This document shows, one piece after another, positions 11,761 to 22,419 of a stretch of DNA of 64,000 bases. Positions within the stretch are counted from its first letter, which is position 1; the number at the start of each line of letters is the position of its first letter. Origin of the DNA: Diabrotica undecimpunctata (Eukaryota > Arthropoda > Insecta > Coleoptera > Chrysomelidae); NCBI RefSeq assembly GCF_040954645.1, contig NC_092805.1:16518741-16582740 (forward strand). The letters run 5' to 3'. The notes under the pieces are model-generated. The model was not told where the DNA came from, did no database searches, and worked only from the letters and a program-made list of their open reading frames with translations. The position numbers and the translations under genes were made by a program.

Positions 11761-13320
11761 ATGATCATTCGTTCCTCTGCTTGTTCTATATTTATAGCGT
11801 CTAAATCTGTTGCAATATTATTTCTCCACCCCATCCTTGATCTCCCTACCGGTCGTTTTTCTTTCGGGTTCTCTTCCCAGACCAGCTTTACGACACGCTG
11901 ATCTTGTCGCTTGAGATGGACAGGCTATCTTAATCCGTCTACCTTTATTATTTTTACTACATCTGGCTAGTTATATAATTCTTTAACCAAAAAAACGGTG
12001 TAAAAGTTTACGATTTATAACGCTTTTTTGATGTTTTTTGTACATTTGCAACTATTTTTAAAAGCTTTTGCATCACCTTATAACACTTTTACATCTTTTA
12101 TCGCCACTTTAATGATTTTTTGTTACATTATTGCGTATTTATAATTCTCTGGCGGTACGACATAATAAGTTACGACGTTGTAACTTAATCAGAATGGAAC
12201 AAAAGAATTTTACGATGTATACTGGGTTTTTTTAAGTCCTACTTGTCAAACATTAACAAATGGTGCAAAAAATACCCATATCCTTTATAATTATACCCTT
12301 AACTTCATAGCACGGGCTTGTTTGTCTCTTACCTGCATCATTGTTACTCCTATCTGATAAAATTTTAAGGAAAAAAAATAAATTAGTAGGGGCTGCAGGT
12401 AACAAACAAAGCAACAACGGAAGACTGGCACCTTGAAGACTGTCAATATAATTTTTAACGATGATTATCGTTTTTGTTTTCCAGGTGTTCAAGTATTGTT
12501 TTCAGTTACAATACAAATAAGGAAATAAAGAAGAGAATTTGATGCAAGTAAAAAATCACTGCCTTAAAATTTCAAGCATAGTTTAAAAAAAAACATCATA
12601 TTATACGGTTGGAACAAATTAAATCCCGATGCACGTCATTATCTACGTTAAAGATCTAAGTTGACATTGTTGCCAAACTACAAAAAAAATCAGTTAATTT
12701 ATTTTAAATCAAATACATCACATAATTATTGCAGAAGTGGATTATACAACAAAAAATTAATATTCAATGTAAATAAATAGAACAATTAAAAGTAGAAAAC
12801 AAAAATTAAGTAATAATCTTACGTTTGAAACAATTTGAACTTTTTGATTACGTATTTGCTTTCAAATTTTTTTTTACAAGTCGATTTTCAAATGTTAATC
12901 AATCTTTTTTTTCAGCTTTATTTAAGTAAGTTTCAATTTTCTGATCGATATATTACAATTGTGCATATGATGGTTTTATATAATTTTTACACAATATAAT
13001 AAAGTGTGAGGTTTAAAAGTTACAGTACATTCAACCAACTTACACCTCTAAACGATTAACGGAATTCGCAGAAAACTGTAGTGAAAGGTACGGTAAACTG
13101 CACTGGTGTTCTCCATAATGTTTAACACTTTGCTAAATTTTAGGTATAAAATAATTATATGTGTCATTAACCCGTTGTTTATAGTTTTGAATATTTTATT
13201 ACACTTTTTTTTTAAATAAATAGTATTCTTGCATAATTTTATGTAACGTAAATTTCTTTCACCTACTTATTTAATAATTTTTTTTAAACAAATACTACCG
13301 TGCTAAGGATAATTTTTATT
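11761..13320. other. No gene recognised; possible repeat end at 11761-11950
   Basis: The stretch 11761-11950 is less AT-rich and on the minus strand reads like the Arg-rich tail of a retroelement (GREPERKTTGREIKDG), but I cannot name a family. From 11950 to 13320 the DNA is AT-rich with nothing recognisable. Confidence 0.4.
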
Positions 13321-13334
13321 CAAAGTAGATATAC
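13321..13334. repeat. Target-site duplication, left
   Basis: CAAAGTAGATATAC, identical to 13765-13778. It flanks the LINE insertion 13335-13764. Confidence 0.9.
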
Positions 13335-13730
13335 TTCTTCTTCTTCTTCCTACTTTATAAATAGGCAAAATGCCTGTTTTACTTCGGTTTTTAGCCTCAA
13401 TTGACGTTGTCTGACCATCTTTTCCTCGGTCGTCCCAATGATCTTCTTCCATTTGGCGATTTGTCTCTTGCTATTCGTACTATTCTATTTTCTGTCATTC
13501 TTTCGATGTGTTGATTCCATTCCACTTTTCTTCTTTTGATCCACGCGTTTATTTCCTCTATACCACATCTCGCTCGTATTTCCTCACTTCTTACTCTGTC
13601 TCTTAGAGTTTGGTTTGTTATTTTTCGCAAGACTTTCATTTCTGTTGTTTCCAGTAGTCTTTGTGTTTTCGCCGTATCTGCTCTTGTTTCCGCTGTGTAC
13701 GTCATTTTCGGTCTTATTGTTGATTTATAT

Positions 13731-13764
<34 letters not shown>
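13335..13764 (-). mobile_element. Short 5'-truncated LINE insert with (GAA)n tail and (GTT)n 5' junction
   Basis: This 430-bp insert lies between perfect 14-bp direct repeats. On the minus strand it starts with a (GTT)n tract. It then reads YKSTIRPKMTYTAETRADT, MKVLRKITNQTLRDRVR, RCGIEEINAWIKRRKVEW and the C-terminal tail RRSLGRPRKRWSDN, and ends in (GAA)n at 13335-13350. It is therefore the last 120 or so codons of a LINE ORF2 plus its tail, still open apart from the lost 5' part. The polyvaline in the frame is just the GTT repeat and not protein sequence of the family. A relative is at 4960-5165. Confidence 0.88.

Positions 13765-13767
<3 letters not shown>
13733..13767. repeat. (CAA)n microsatellite at the LINE 5' junction
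   Basis: About 11 CAA units (GTT on the element strand). They sit exactly between the truncated LINE body and the right copy of the target duplication. Confidence 0.9.
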
Positions 13768-13778
13768 AGTAGATATAC
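13765..13778. repeat. Target-site duplication, right
   Basis: CAAAGTAGATATAC, a perfect copy of 13321-13334. Confidence 0.9.
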
Positions 13779-14233
13779 AAAGTACTAAAATATCACTTTT
13801 AGTTTTTGTTAAAAAATACTTCCGAGTAAAGTAGAATATTTTGTCAATTTAAATAGGGGTGGTTAGATTGACCATATGTCTGTTAGAGTGTACCGTTTTT
13901 GAGACGTCTGCGATTACGGGTTAAAGTTAGGGTTTTGGTAAATATATTTTACTTTTTATTTTCAAATGAAAATACTTGTACTAAAAATATTTGTGGGAAC
14001 CATTTTAATTTGTTTACGTACGGTTTCCAACTATTTCTAAACTTTTTATCAAACATAATTAAATTACAATCAGCATTTCTAATCATCATTAGGCTAATTT
14101 GCTTAATGTGTTAGGATCTTTGTAAGCGGTTATATTATATTTTACCTCTCAAGCACAACAGTTAGAAAGTTTCTGTTATATTGATCTATACTCAGTATAT
14201 TGTAATTCAAACGTGTAGTTTCAAGTGACCATC
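13779..14233. other. No gene recognised
   Basis: AT-rich leader in front of the transposase relic. I could not find inverted ends for that relic here or after 15434. Confidence 0.4.
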
Positions 14234-15434
14234 ATGCCTACACGTAAGTTGGATGTTGATGAATTAATTGCAAATGTGCATAAATACTTTACCATGGAAA
14301 GAGACAATGGTGGACCTTTACAGTCATTATTGTGTATAAATCAACGCGTTTCTGACGCACTCGAGTTAATTGAAAGTAAACTAAAAACTGTAATAAAGAC
14401 TGTCAGAGATTCTCAGGAAGATCTTACTGTGACTGAATATCACGAAGAAAATAAAACAACTCGTAAACATTCTAGGAGCATTGACTTACCTGATGGAGAA
14501 AAATGTGAAATTCGCAATATTTTGTATCGAATGCATAAAAACAATCAACATGTCAGTTTAAATACTTTACTGGCCCAAAATAAGAGAAAGACAAGTATCT
14601 CTAGATTTAAATTCAAAAAGGAAAATAATAGGTTACTTTTATGTGAAAGGAGTAGTGTGGTTCACAAAAGAATTATATTTTTGAGAGAATATACTAGACA
14701 TGAAAATGCAACATTCGTATGCTTAGATGAGACATGGATATTTGCAAAGGGTAGAATTAAAAGAATTTGACAAGAGGACAGCATAAAATCAATAAAACAC
14801 ACAGATAGCGAAGGCAAAAGACACATCATTCTTCATGCAGGGGGGAAAGAAGGCTTTATAGAAAACGCAGATTAGATTTTTCCGTCAAAATAAAAATCTG
14901 AGGACAAATGACTTGAGGAGAAACTGTTACCTAGTCTGAGTGAACCATCTGAGTTATAGTTTTAGATAATGCACCTTACCATTCGGAGATTTTGAAGAAA
15001 CAATCAAAAAAGACGTGGAACGTACCGAGCATAAAAAATTGGTTAGTTAAAAATAATGTCAGTTTTCCTGAATACGCCTTCAAATCAGAGTTACTGGAAA
15101 TTTCGAAACGTAATGAAAAACCAACAGTTTATATAGTTGACCAAATTGTATTAAGTTATGGACATCAAGTATTACGGTTACCGCCGTATCACTGCCAGTT
15201 TAATCCCATCGAACACATCTGAGGTATATGTAAAACGTATTATGATAATCACGTTGGATGCAGTGGATAGAGTGACGATGCAGTTAGGGAAATGTGCCAA
15301 GAAGCTCTTAAAACTGCAACTACAGAAATATGGGCCAAAACTGTAAATAATTGTGAAAAATTAATAGAAGAGAATAACACTGGTTATCTCTGCCCATCCG
15401 AATTTCCTTTCCATCAAGGCAATATTTCGATTTA
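14234..15434 (+). pseudogene. Decayed DDE transposase related to the 6628-7968 gene
   Basis: The frame opens at the ATG at 14234 (MPTRKLDVDELIANVHKYF) and reaches a stop at 14768-14770 just after CLDETWIFAKG. The catalytic core continues after damage with LDNAPYHSEIL (Asp codon at 14965), then LRLPPYHCQFNPIEH (Glu codon at 15211) and a TGA directly afterwards. A shifted frame then gives EALKTATTEIWAKTVNN to about 15434. The first Asp codon is at 14726. The second Asp and the Glu are 81 residues apart, close to the 82 of the intact element, so the two belong to one lineage although their sequences differ a lot. Multiple stops make it non-functional. Confidence 0.85.
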
Positions 15435-15529
15435 GCACCAGATTAGTCATTATTTGCACCTTGTTTATATTATTCTTTAGTTCGACCTCCAAGAAAGTGT
15501 GATATAATTTTTCAAACATTATTATTGCA

Positions 15530-15735
15530 TAAATAATACTTGACCAGCTATAAGGACCATGGCATCTGCAAATCTCAAATGACTGAGCTTCTCTCCATTT
15601 ATGTTGATACCATGCTCGTTCAGATGTGCATTCTTACAAGTATGTTCTGAAATCGTCGTGAATAACTTTGGAGAGACTGTGTTTCCTTGCCGTACTCCTC
15701 ACTGTATACAGAATTTATTTGTTTCTTTGGTAGAT
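15530..15735 (-). pseudogene. LINE RT fragment
   Basis: On the minus strand it reads GVRQGNTVSPKLFTTI, then HGININGEKLSHLRFADAMVLIA. These are RT blocks 4 and 5, with FADA in place of FADD. The wording matches the RT at 49518-48517 (GVKQGDTLSPKLF, GININGRYLSNLRFADD). Only about 60 codons are left. Confidence 0.7.
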
Positions 15736-15944
15736 ACAGTAGACTCCCCCTTAACAGGTCCCGCATTAACCGGCCGTTGTATTAATCGGCTACTCCCCCT
15801 TCTTATTGTTTTGCGTACGAGACGATCATCAAGCGCCGCTTTGAGCGCCATTTGATTTGGAATGTCATTCACTGTATGTTGGAGAATTGTAAAAGTGCAG
15901 TTTTCCTGTATTTTACAACCTAAAATCTTTATAGAGTTGTTCAT
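15736..15944. repeat. Possible Tigger/pogo-type transposon end
   Basis: The start CAGTAGACTCCCCCTTAAC, followed by further TTAACxGGC-like words, resembles the terminal repeats of Tigger/pogo elements as I remember them. I see no matching opposite end nearby. The open frame on the minus strand looks incidental. Confidence 0.35.
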
Positions 15945-16500
15945 CTGTTTTGTTTTATTTTATTTTAACAATTTGATATAATAAATTGTTCTTATTTCAA
16001 GTTGAGTTATTTATTTCTTTTACTAACTACAATTTCCTTGATTGAGTATTAAATTTAAATAATTTGAGAGTTCTATTAAGGCGAGAACGAAAAATCAGGC
16101 TGCATAAGCCTTACGTAAGTGTGTGGATTATTTCTACCTAACATTTTTGTTATTTATATAAAGAGTGTGTTGGCAACATTTTATTCAAAATTATAACTTT
16201 AATTAATTTTATATTTTTGGTTTTAATAACGTAATTTGTTGTTAAAGATCTAAGATTTCTTAATTTTTCTATTTACAAGTTGCGCCCTCTTCCGTTCCCC
16301 TTTCCTAAACCTTTTCTTTTTATCTGTGGTAATTTGTTTTGTTTAACTAAATACCAATTTCAAAAGCTAGTTTCAAACCCAACCAACAAGTTGCCTGTGG
16401 CATTATATCAATTAGTGACCTTTCTAGCTAAATCAGAATAAAAAAGGTTACAGTATTCTGGTATATAGTAACTTTGTTTTATTGCTATATTAAAAACTTT
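15945..16500. other. Intron sequence upstream of the fng exon, nothing recognised
   Basis: AT-rich, with no open frame of note. It lies directly before the fng splice acceptor and is presumably intron. Confidence 0.5.
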
Positions 16501-16504
16501 GATT

Positions 16505-16524
16505 ATGATTTCTTCTTATTGCAG
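16505..16524 (+). promoter_or_regulatory. Splice acceptor of the fng exon
   Basis: A pyrimidine-rich run (TTTCTTCTTATTGCAG) ends in AG at 16523-16524. This is a standard insect 3' splice site. Confidence 0.85.
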
Positions 16525-16767
16525 ATATCGACCAACGACCAACCCGAATCAAAACCGTTTTACCTCGACCGGAATCTCGCGGAAGACCGATCTCAAACCG
16601 AGTACGAACCCCCTCAAGATTACGTCGGCGAAATTGTAACCGCCACTGCCAAGCCGCCGTCCACGACATTGGACGACGTTTTTATTAGCGTAAAAACTAC
16701 GAAAACCTACCATAATAAGAGGTTACCCATCATATTGAAGACCTGGTTTCAGCTGGCCAGAAAACAG
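16525..16767 (+). CDS. fng: Internal exon of fringe (O-fucosylpeptide beta-1,3-N-acetylglucosaminyltransferase)
   Basis: This is an 81-codon exon in phase 0 at both ends. It begins ISTNDQPESKPFYLDRN, passes a low-complexity stem (PPQDYVGEIVTATAKPPSTT), and enters the conserved start of the Fringe glycosyltransferase domain, LDDVFISVKTTKTYHNK...IILKTWFQLARKQ. That block is the family hallmark I know from Drosophila Fringe; the next exon should begin with a WFFTD-like motif. Fringe sits in the Golgi and extends O-fucose on Notch EGF repeats, which tunes Delta versus Serrate signalling. The substrate and DDD-type metal-binding residues lie in later exons not seen here. The open frame runs past both splice sites only by chance. 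Codon and GC use differ from the AT-rich surroundings, as expected for a real exon. Confidence 0.88.
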
Positions 16768-16773
16768 GTAATT
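16768..16773 (+). promoter_or_regulatory. Splice donor of the fng exon
   Basis: AAACAG followed by GTAATT is an acceptable 5' splice site. I found no next fng exon downstream in the window, so the intron would exceed 47 kb if this is right. Confidence 0.8.
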
Positions 16774-16969
16774 TTTGAATTAGTCATAATTTTGCCATAA
16801 AGTTGTCCCTTTGGGAGAATATAATTTTATAAAATAACTGTTTTTATGTGCTTTGGTTTAATTATTTTTTATTGTTAATATATAGAACTGTCCTTGTTTA
16901 ACATGTTTATTTTGGGATTTTTAATTTTTAGAATATTAGATTAGTATTTTATATTCACTAATAGAAAAA

Positions 16970-17570
16970 TCCACCGAAAGCAGATTCTAGATATCCGAAC
17001 TTTAAACTCAGCAGACGCAGGGAGTGAACACAAACTAGTACTAGCAAAAATAAGAATGAAAATAACACCAAAACATTATCTACAGGAAATCACCGAGGAA
17101 AAATTCAACGTAGAATCACTGTGGAACGACCCTACAAGAGAAATGTACCAAAGGAGGCTAGCACAGACGATACAGCTGAAACAAACAGACGACATCGAAG
17201 ATATAAACGCGAGCTGGGAGAAAATGAAAAACAACATTGAAGAAGCAGCAATAGAAGCTCTAGGAAAACGCAAAGTCATACTGAACAAAAGAAACAACAA
17301 CAAAACACCACGGTTCAGAAAAGAAATAAACGAGAAATGTAAAGAGAAATGAGAGGCCTACACGAAGTACAAAATATCAAAGACACACCAGTATCCCGAG
17401 ACACCTATAGAAGAACATGAAATGACACAAAGCAGTTGGTAAGAAGAACAAAAAATCAACAGTTTACAAAAAGGATGGAAAGTGACTTCCACGGTACACA
17501 AAAACAAATATGGAGAGTCATAAAAAACCAACGGAAAGAAATGGCAGAATTAAAGGAATACAATAACATT
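16970..17570 (+). pseudogene. LINE fragment: end of endonuclease and linker
   Basis: It reads KQILDIRTL, then GSEHKLVLAKIRMKI (compare the SDHRLxxxKL end of APE-type LINE endonucleases), and then a helical Lys/Glu-rich linker (17056-17349) up to a stop at 17350. Broken linker sequence continues to about 17570, ending before the RT. It lies just after the fng exon, in the same direction, inside the presumed intron. Confidence 0.65.
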
Positions 17571-18757
17571 TACCAATGTTACTTACTGACCAATTTCTTA
17601 TAAATAAAAAAGTTTGTTTAGTTTGTTAGAAAGAAATATATCTACATATCCAAATTTCCAATGAAAAAGCTTTATACGTGACTAATCTATTAGTTGTCTC
17701 CCATGAGCTATTAAGATTATTGCATATTTCAATTAATTATGACCAATTTATGTAAACCACACGCATTTTAATGCTTCTGTTATTAGAAACTAAAAATAGA
17801 AGACCGTCTATTACTTAATAGGATCAGTGAGTTCAGGACGGTTTTAAACTGTAGCTGTAACAAAGATAAATTATTAAAAATTCGGATAATTGCTTAAACA
17901 AGATAAATATAGCAAAAATTATTCATCGCAACAGAACAATACTAAATTGGTAATTGTATGGAAAAAAAAATTAAACAGTATAAAACTGATCAATATAAAG
18001 TTGACATTTTTATATTTTCCAATTTATTTTGATTACTTTATTATTAAGATAGTAATATTGTATTGTTAGAGAGTAGAAATTGCAGAGATTTCTGTTGAAA
18101 GACTTGAATAACATGGTGATCTAACCAAAGTGGTGCTAATTCTTTTGCAATTAATGTTTCCATTATTTTTACTAATGTTACTCGTCAATAATTAGCTGAA
18201 AGAAGCACAGTAGTCTTTAAAGAAACTAATGCCTCTTTAATCAATTCAAGGAAGATATTTTTTGGTAATAAACTGACGATTATTCTATATGAAGGAGACA
18301 AGTCTGAAAGAGTCACGTCCATATCAACTGTTAAGACTTTGGAAAATGTGTCAAAAACTCACAAAACTTAATTTTTTAAACATAACATAAATAATCGATT
18401 AACTTAAAAATCAAAGAAGGAAAACCAAATAAATCCTTCACATGCTATGACCCTGATTTTGAAAGAAAAGATAATAAACTGCATAGATTGAAGTAGAATC
18501 ATAGATAGCAATGAGTGACCTCAATTAGTGACCTCATTCATGATCTTGAGTTATCACAGGACAAGGCAGAACTTATGTGGTCCCGACAACAGCAATAGAA
18601 TCTTCTCCGACAAGACATCAGATTATTGCATATTAAAATCTAGAGCTAATAATTTCCTTATTATATTCTTTTTTCTCGTTCCAAAATTAATAAGATTTGA
18701 TTTATGAAGTAAAGAAAATGTTTAAAATATTTTTTATATATAAGATCCGAATATCCG
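17571..18757. other. No gene recognised
   Basis: AT-rich stretch between a LINE fragment and the assembly gap. A few short readings on the plus strand near 18110-18300 look vaguely protein-like, but I cannot assign them. Confidence 0.4.
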
Positions 18758-18857
18758 NNNNNNNNNNNNNNNNNNNNNNNNNNNNNNNNNNNNNNNNNNN
18801 NNNNNNNNNNNNNNNNNNNNNNNNNNNNNNNNNNNNNNNNNNNNNNNNNNNNNNNNN
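18758..18857. other. Assembly gap (100 N)
   Basis: Exactly 100 undetermined bases. The 13-mer ATCCGAATATCCG occurs immediately on both sides (ending 18757 and starting 18858), so the gap sits in a short repeat or is a nominal-length join. Confidence 0.97.
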
Positions 18858-19029
18858 ATCCGAATATCCGAATTAATGTTTTAACAGTGTTCTGTTCTAT
18901 CACTCACGTTGTAGTATATTATTCTTTGAGGGCACAATCAGTATGACCCGTTATTCCCTCTAAAAGTAATACTTTATTATAATATACCAATATTTTTTAT
19001 AACATACTCAATTTTTTTAAAACTCACTT

Positions 19030-19935
19030 TCTCCATGTTCTCACACAGTACAAAAATTACCATTTTATATACACGGACGCATCTAAGACAATAAATGGAG
19101 TAGGAGCATGCTTTGTGATATCACATGAACATTCCATCTATAAATTGATCTCCTAAGACAAGTATTTTTACAGCAGAACTATTTGCCATCAATAAGGCTC
19201 TAACCCTTATTCTAGAAAACAAACTTCCCAAATCTCTTATAATATCTTATTCACTTAGTTGTCTGACATCAATTTCTCAGATTTATTCCTCTCATCCAAC
19301 ATTACAGCAGATTAAGTTAATTTTATAACGTATATACCAAAACAATTTGACAGTAGAGTTCATCTGAGTCCCGTCACACGTTGGAATAGATGGTAAAGAA
19401 AAGGCAGATAGTCTAGCTAGGTTCGCAGTATCCAATACAGCTGCATCAGTGGAAAATCTAACGGTACATTTAGATTTAAAACCTTACTTAAAATCAAAAT
19501 TGCAGGATGTTTGGCAAAACCAATGGAATAGAAGCACCACTAAATTGATAGAAATAAAATCTTCCGTCCTTCCACGGAACTTCTGGCCTTCAAAGCGACA
19601 ACATCAAGTCCTGATAACACGTCTCAGATTAGGACACACTTCTACAAAATATGAATACTTGTTGAAGAGAGAAGAGGAACCAGTGTGTTTTGTTTGTGAA
19701 TGTAAAGTGACAGTGAAGCACATTTTGATTGACTGTCCAATATACTCAGTTGAAAGACTATATCACCACATTCCAAAAACATTAAAAGAACTAGGAGAAT
19801 CTAAATACGTAGCTGACTTGATAGAATTCTTGAAATCTATAAACTTTTTTAATAAAATTTAATACAATACATCAATAATTAAAATATATATTAAAAAATT
19901 ATGGTAATTTACATATAACAATTATTATTGTATCC
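19030..19935 (+). pseudogene. LINE C-terminus with RNase H domain
   Basis: It reads YTDASKTINGVGACFVIS (RNase H block 1), FTAELFAINKAL with damage near 19170, and VxSHVGIDGKEKADSLAR near 19380 (the His-Asp RNase H block). An open stretch of 137 residues (19449-19862) then carries a cysteine motif CFVCECKVTVKHILIDC, typical of the C-terminal zinc knuckle of I/Jockey-like LINEs. Four stops or frameshifts lie in the RNase H part. It ends in an AT-rich trailer near 19935. The RT itself is missing, so this is a 5'-truncated insertion of a lineage different from the other LINEs here. Confidence 0.8.
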
Positions 19936-20589
19936 ATAGGTTGGAACAGCTACATTTTTTTGTATCTTTATATAAAAATTTGTCTGTTGCAAAGTAAACA
20001 CGTCTCTAATACGTTCAACTTTTTTGGATTTATTTCATTGTGGTTGTATACATACGCCACTATGCAGCAGGTGAATACATTACTACGCGCCTCACGTACA
20101 TTATTAAGCTTATCTTTGTTTTGAAATTAGAACAAATTTTGGTTGCATCTTGAAAGCCGCATGTATACCTAAAATTGCTCTCAGTTAATTAGCGGTATTC
20201 GTCTTTTTTAACAGCATCCCTTGCAGTTTATCCGGATGGAGTACATTTCGAAGATATTTTAAATATTTTGGAAAAGTAGGTATAATAGCGAAACAGGGGA
20301 TTGCAGGATCGCCATGTAATATTCAATACCTGATTCCTATATTATAAATAATTTGAAGTCTGGAGCAAAGTAAACAACTTTTATTTTGTAGATGTTTCGT
20401 TTCGTACCGAATACAAACCAATGGCGGCCAAAACGACGCAGCTTTTCGAATATATCCATATGTTCAAAATAAAAAAATGTGAAAAATATGTTAACAACTA
20501 AAATTAATTTAGACTCCCTGAATAATCGAGAACTAACATATGAAAACGTTTTTGTTATAAACGCTGTGGTTATTAACCTTGATAGCAAT
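19936..20589. other. No gene recognised
   Basis: AT-rich DNA with no supported feature. Confidence 0.4.
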
Positions 20590-21940
20590 CATCAAGTCAT
20601 CATAAGTGGCTCGAAAATCCGTTGTGGATCTTGGCCTGCTCACAAAGAACTCGTCACTCCTATCGATACCTGACAACTTCCCTCCATCATCTGAGGCTTA
20701 GAATATGTGGGTCTTCTTCCACATCATCAATCCATCTCATTCGTGGTCGTCCTTTACTTCTTGTGCCCTCTGGTTTGTTGTATTCTTTGTGTATTGGTGA
20801 TCTGACATCCTAGCAATGTGTTTAGCCTATCTAAGTCTCTGCACTTTAACGAATTTCACAATATCTGGATCGGTGTATAACTGATACAATTCAAAATTGT
20901 ATCTTCATCTAGCCGATTTTCAGTTACGGCCCTAAAAATCTTTCTAAGAATTTTTCTCTTAAAAATACCAAGAAGTCTTTCATCCTTTCAGAAGAAGTAC
21001 TTCATTTCCAAGAAGTTTCAGCCCCATATATCAAAACCGGTCTTATTAAGGTCTTGTATATATTGAGCTTTACTTCACGTTTCATATTTTTATTTTTTAA
21101 ATATTTCTAGAGACCGTGAACAGTTCTGTTTGCTATTGCTATCTTCTTCTTCTTTCTATGCCGTCCCCATTAACGGAGGTTGGCGACCACATTTCTAAAA
21201 GTTTCTCTGTCTTTTGCAACGTGGAATAATTCGTCTACAGCCATGTTTGTCCAGTCTCAATAATTTCGCAACCATGACTTCCTCTTTCTACCTATTCCCT
21301 TTTTGCCATCGACTCTACCCTGCATGATGACCTGCAGAAGACTATAATTATTAGCTATTGCTATGCGCCTATAAAAACATAGCTATTACTATGCTTTTTT
21401 TAATTTCGTTGCTTGTCGTGTTTGTTGCGTTTACTAGCGATCCAAGACATGTGAATTGTTTGACTTGCTCAAAGGTATGGTTGTTCATTTTAATTCTCTG
21501 TTGGATATTTCGGGGGTTTTTAGAAACCAACATATATTTTGTTTTTTCCTCGTTTAGCACAAGTCCTAATTTACTTGCCGCGTCCGAAAGCCTTGTAAAA
21601 CACTGCACCATGTCTCTCATACTTCTGTCAACTATAACTATAACTGTATCATCAGCGAATGCGAGAATTTGCATCGATCTATTAAAAATAGTTCCATTCA
21701 TTCTAATATTTAATTGTCTGATTGCCTTTTCCAAGGCAATATTAAATAGGAGACACGCCAGCGCATCCCTCTGTCTTAGACCATTATAAATGTCAAAGAA
21801 CGTAGAGTTTTTTGCTTCAATTCCAACGCATGAGTTGTTAGTTGGGTCAACTTAACTAACTTAGGTGGAATCCCAAAGTCTATCATTGCATTATATAATG
21901 CAGTTCTTTTTACACTGTCATAATGCCTTAATCTGCGACA
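20590..21940 (-). pseudogene. Decayed LINE RT, family B (same as 37653-39331), with nested insert
   Basis: The minus strand carries the RT from about GIPPKLVKLSQ (near 21880) through FNALEKAIRQLNI, ILAFADDTVIVIVD and EEKTKYMLVSKNPRN (21734-21369). After a 211-bp nested LINE it continues with the C-terminal tail (21120-20590) matching 38160-37653. Compared with that copy it has frameshifts and an inserted VIV in the FADD block. The 5' part of the RT is missing. It ends with the ATG-type tail near 20590. Confidence 0.85.
21143..21353 (-). mobile_element. 211-bp LINE 3' end nested in another LINE, 11-bp TSD
   Basis: It is flanked by GCTATTGCTAT at 21132-21142 and 21354-21364. The uninterrupted family-B copy at about 38190-38215 has that word once, which confirms the insertion. 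On the minus strand it reads VDGKKGIGRKRKSWLRN...WTNMAVDELFHVAKDRETFRN and ends in a (GAA)n tail. The same C-terminal tail occurs at 25600-26065 (plus). Confidence 0.92.
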
Positions 21941-22419
21941 AAATCGTTGATCTCGGATATTATCTACCGTTACAGAAAGATATAAACTACATTACAGATA
22001 ACTTTAAGTTGAATCATACACGCTGATAACGTTACATTTTTCCTAGAACCCAAATCTTTGCCAAAACATTTGAACAGTTTAAAAATAGACCAGTCAAATT
22101 ATTGAAATGTATTTCATATAAAATGAGATCTCTTCTATCTGAACGTATATTCTTTGAATAGTCATAAAAAGAAGGTTTCTGTCAATTTTTAAGAGATTAA
22201 ACAGATTCTGCAACAATTCACGAATTTGTTTATTAAATAATAATTAAATTTTCTCCTTTTGTCGGTATTCCAAAAACAAAAATATTTTTTTCTAAAGGGT
22301 AAGCGTGAAATTTCACTTGCCTATAAAAAAACCAATAAAATATGAGTCACTCGCTACAATTGTGGTACTTTACTTTTATATGCTTTCCAGCCTTTATCAT
22401 AGTTAGAGTGACCGTCGTT
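21941..22419. other. No gene recognised
   Basis: AT-rich DNA between a LINE and a fold-back structure. Confidence 0.4.

Noticed and set aside
13536..13772. Plus-strand frame with a polythreonine tail
   Set aside because: It is the opposite strand of a LINE tail plus a (CAA)n microsatellite.
18661..18903. Minus-strand frame across the N gap
   Set aside because: The middle is undetermined sequence, so the frame has no meaning.
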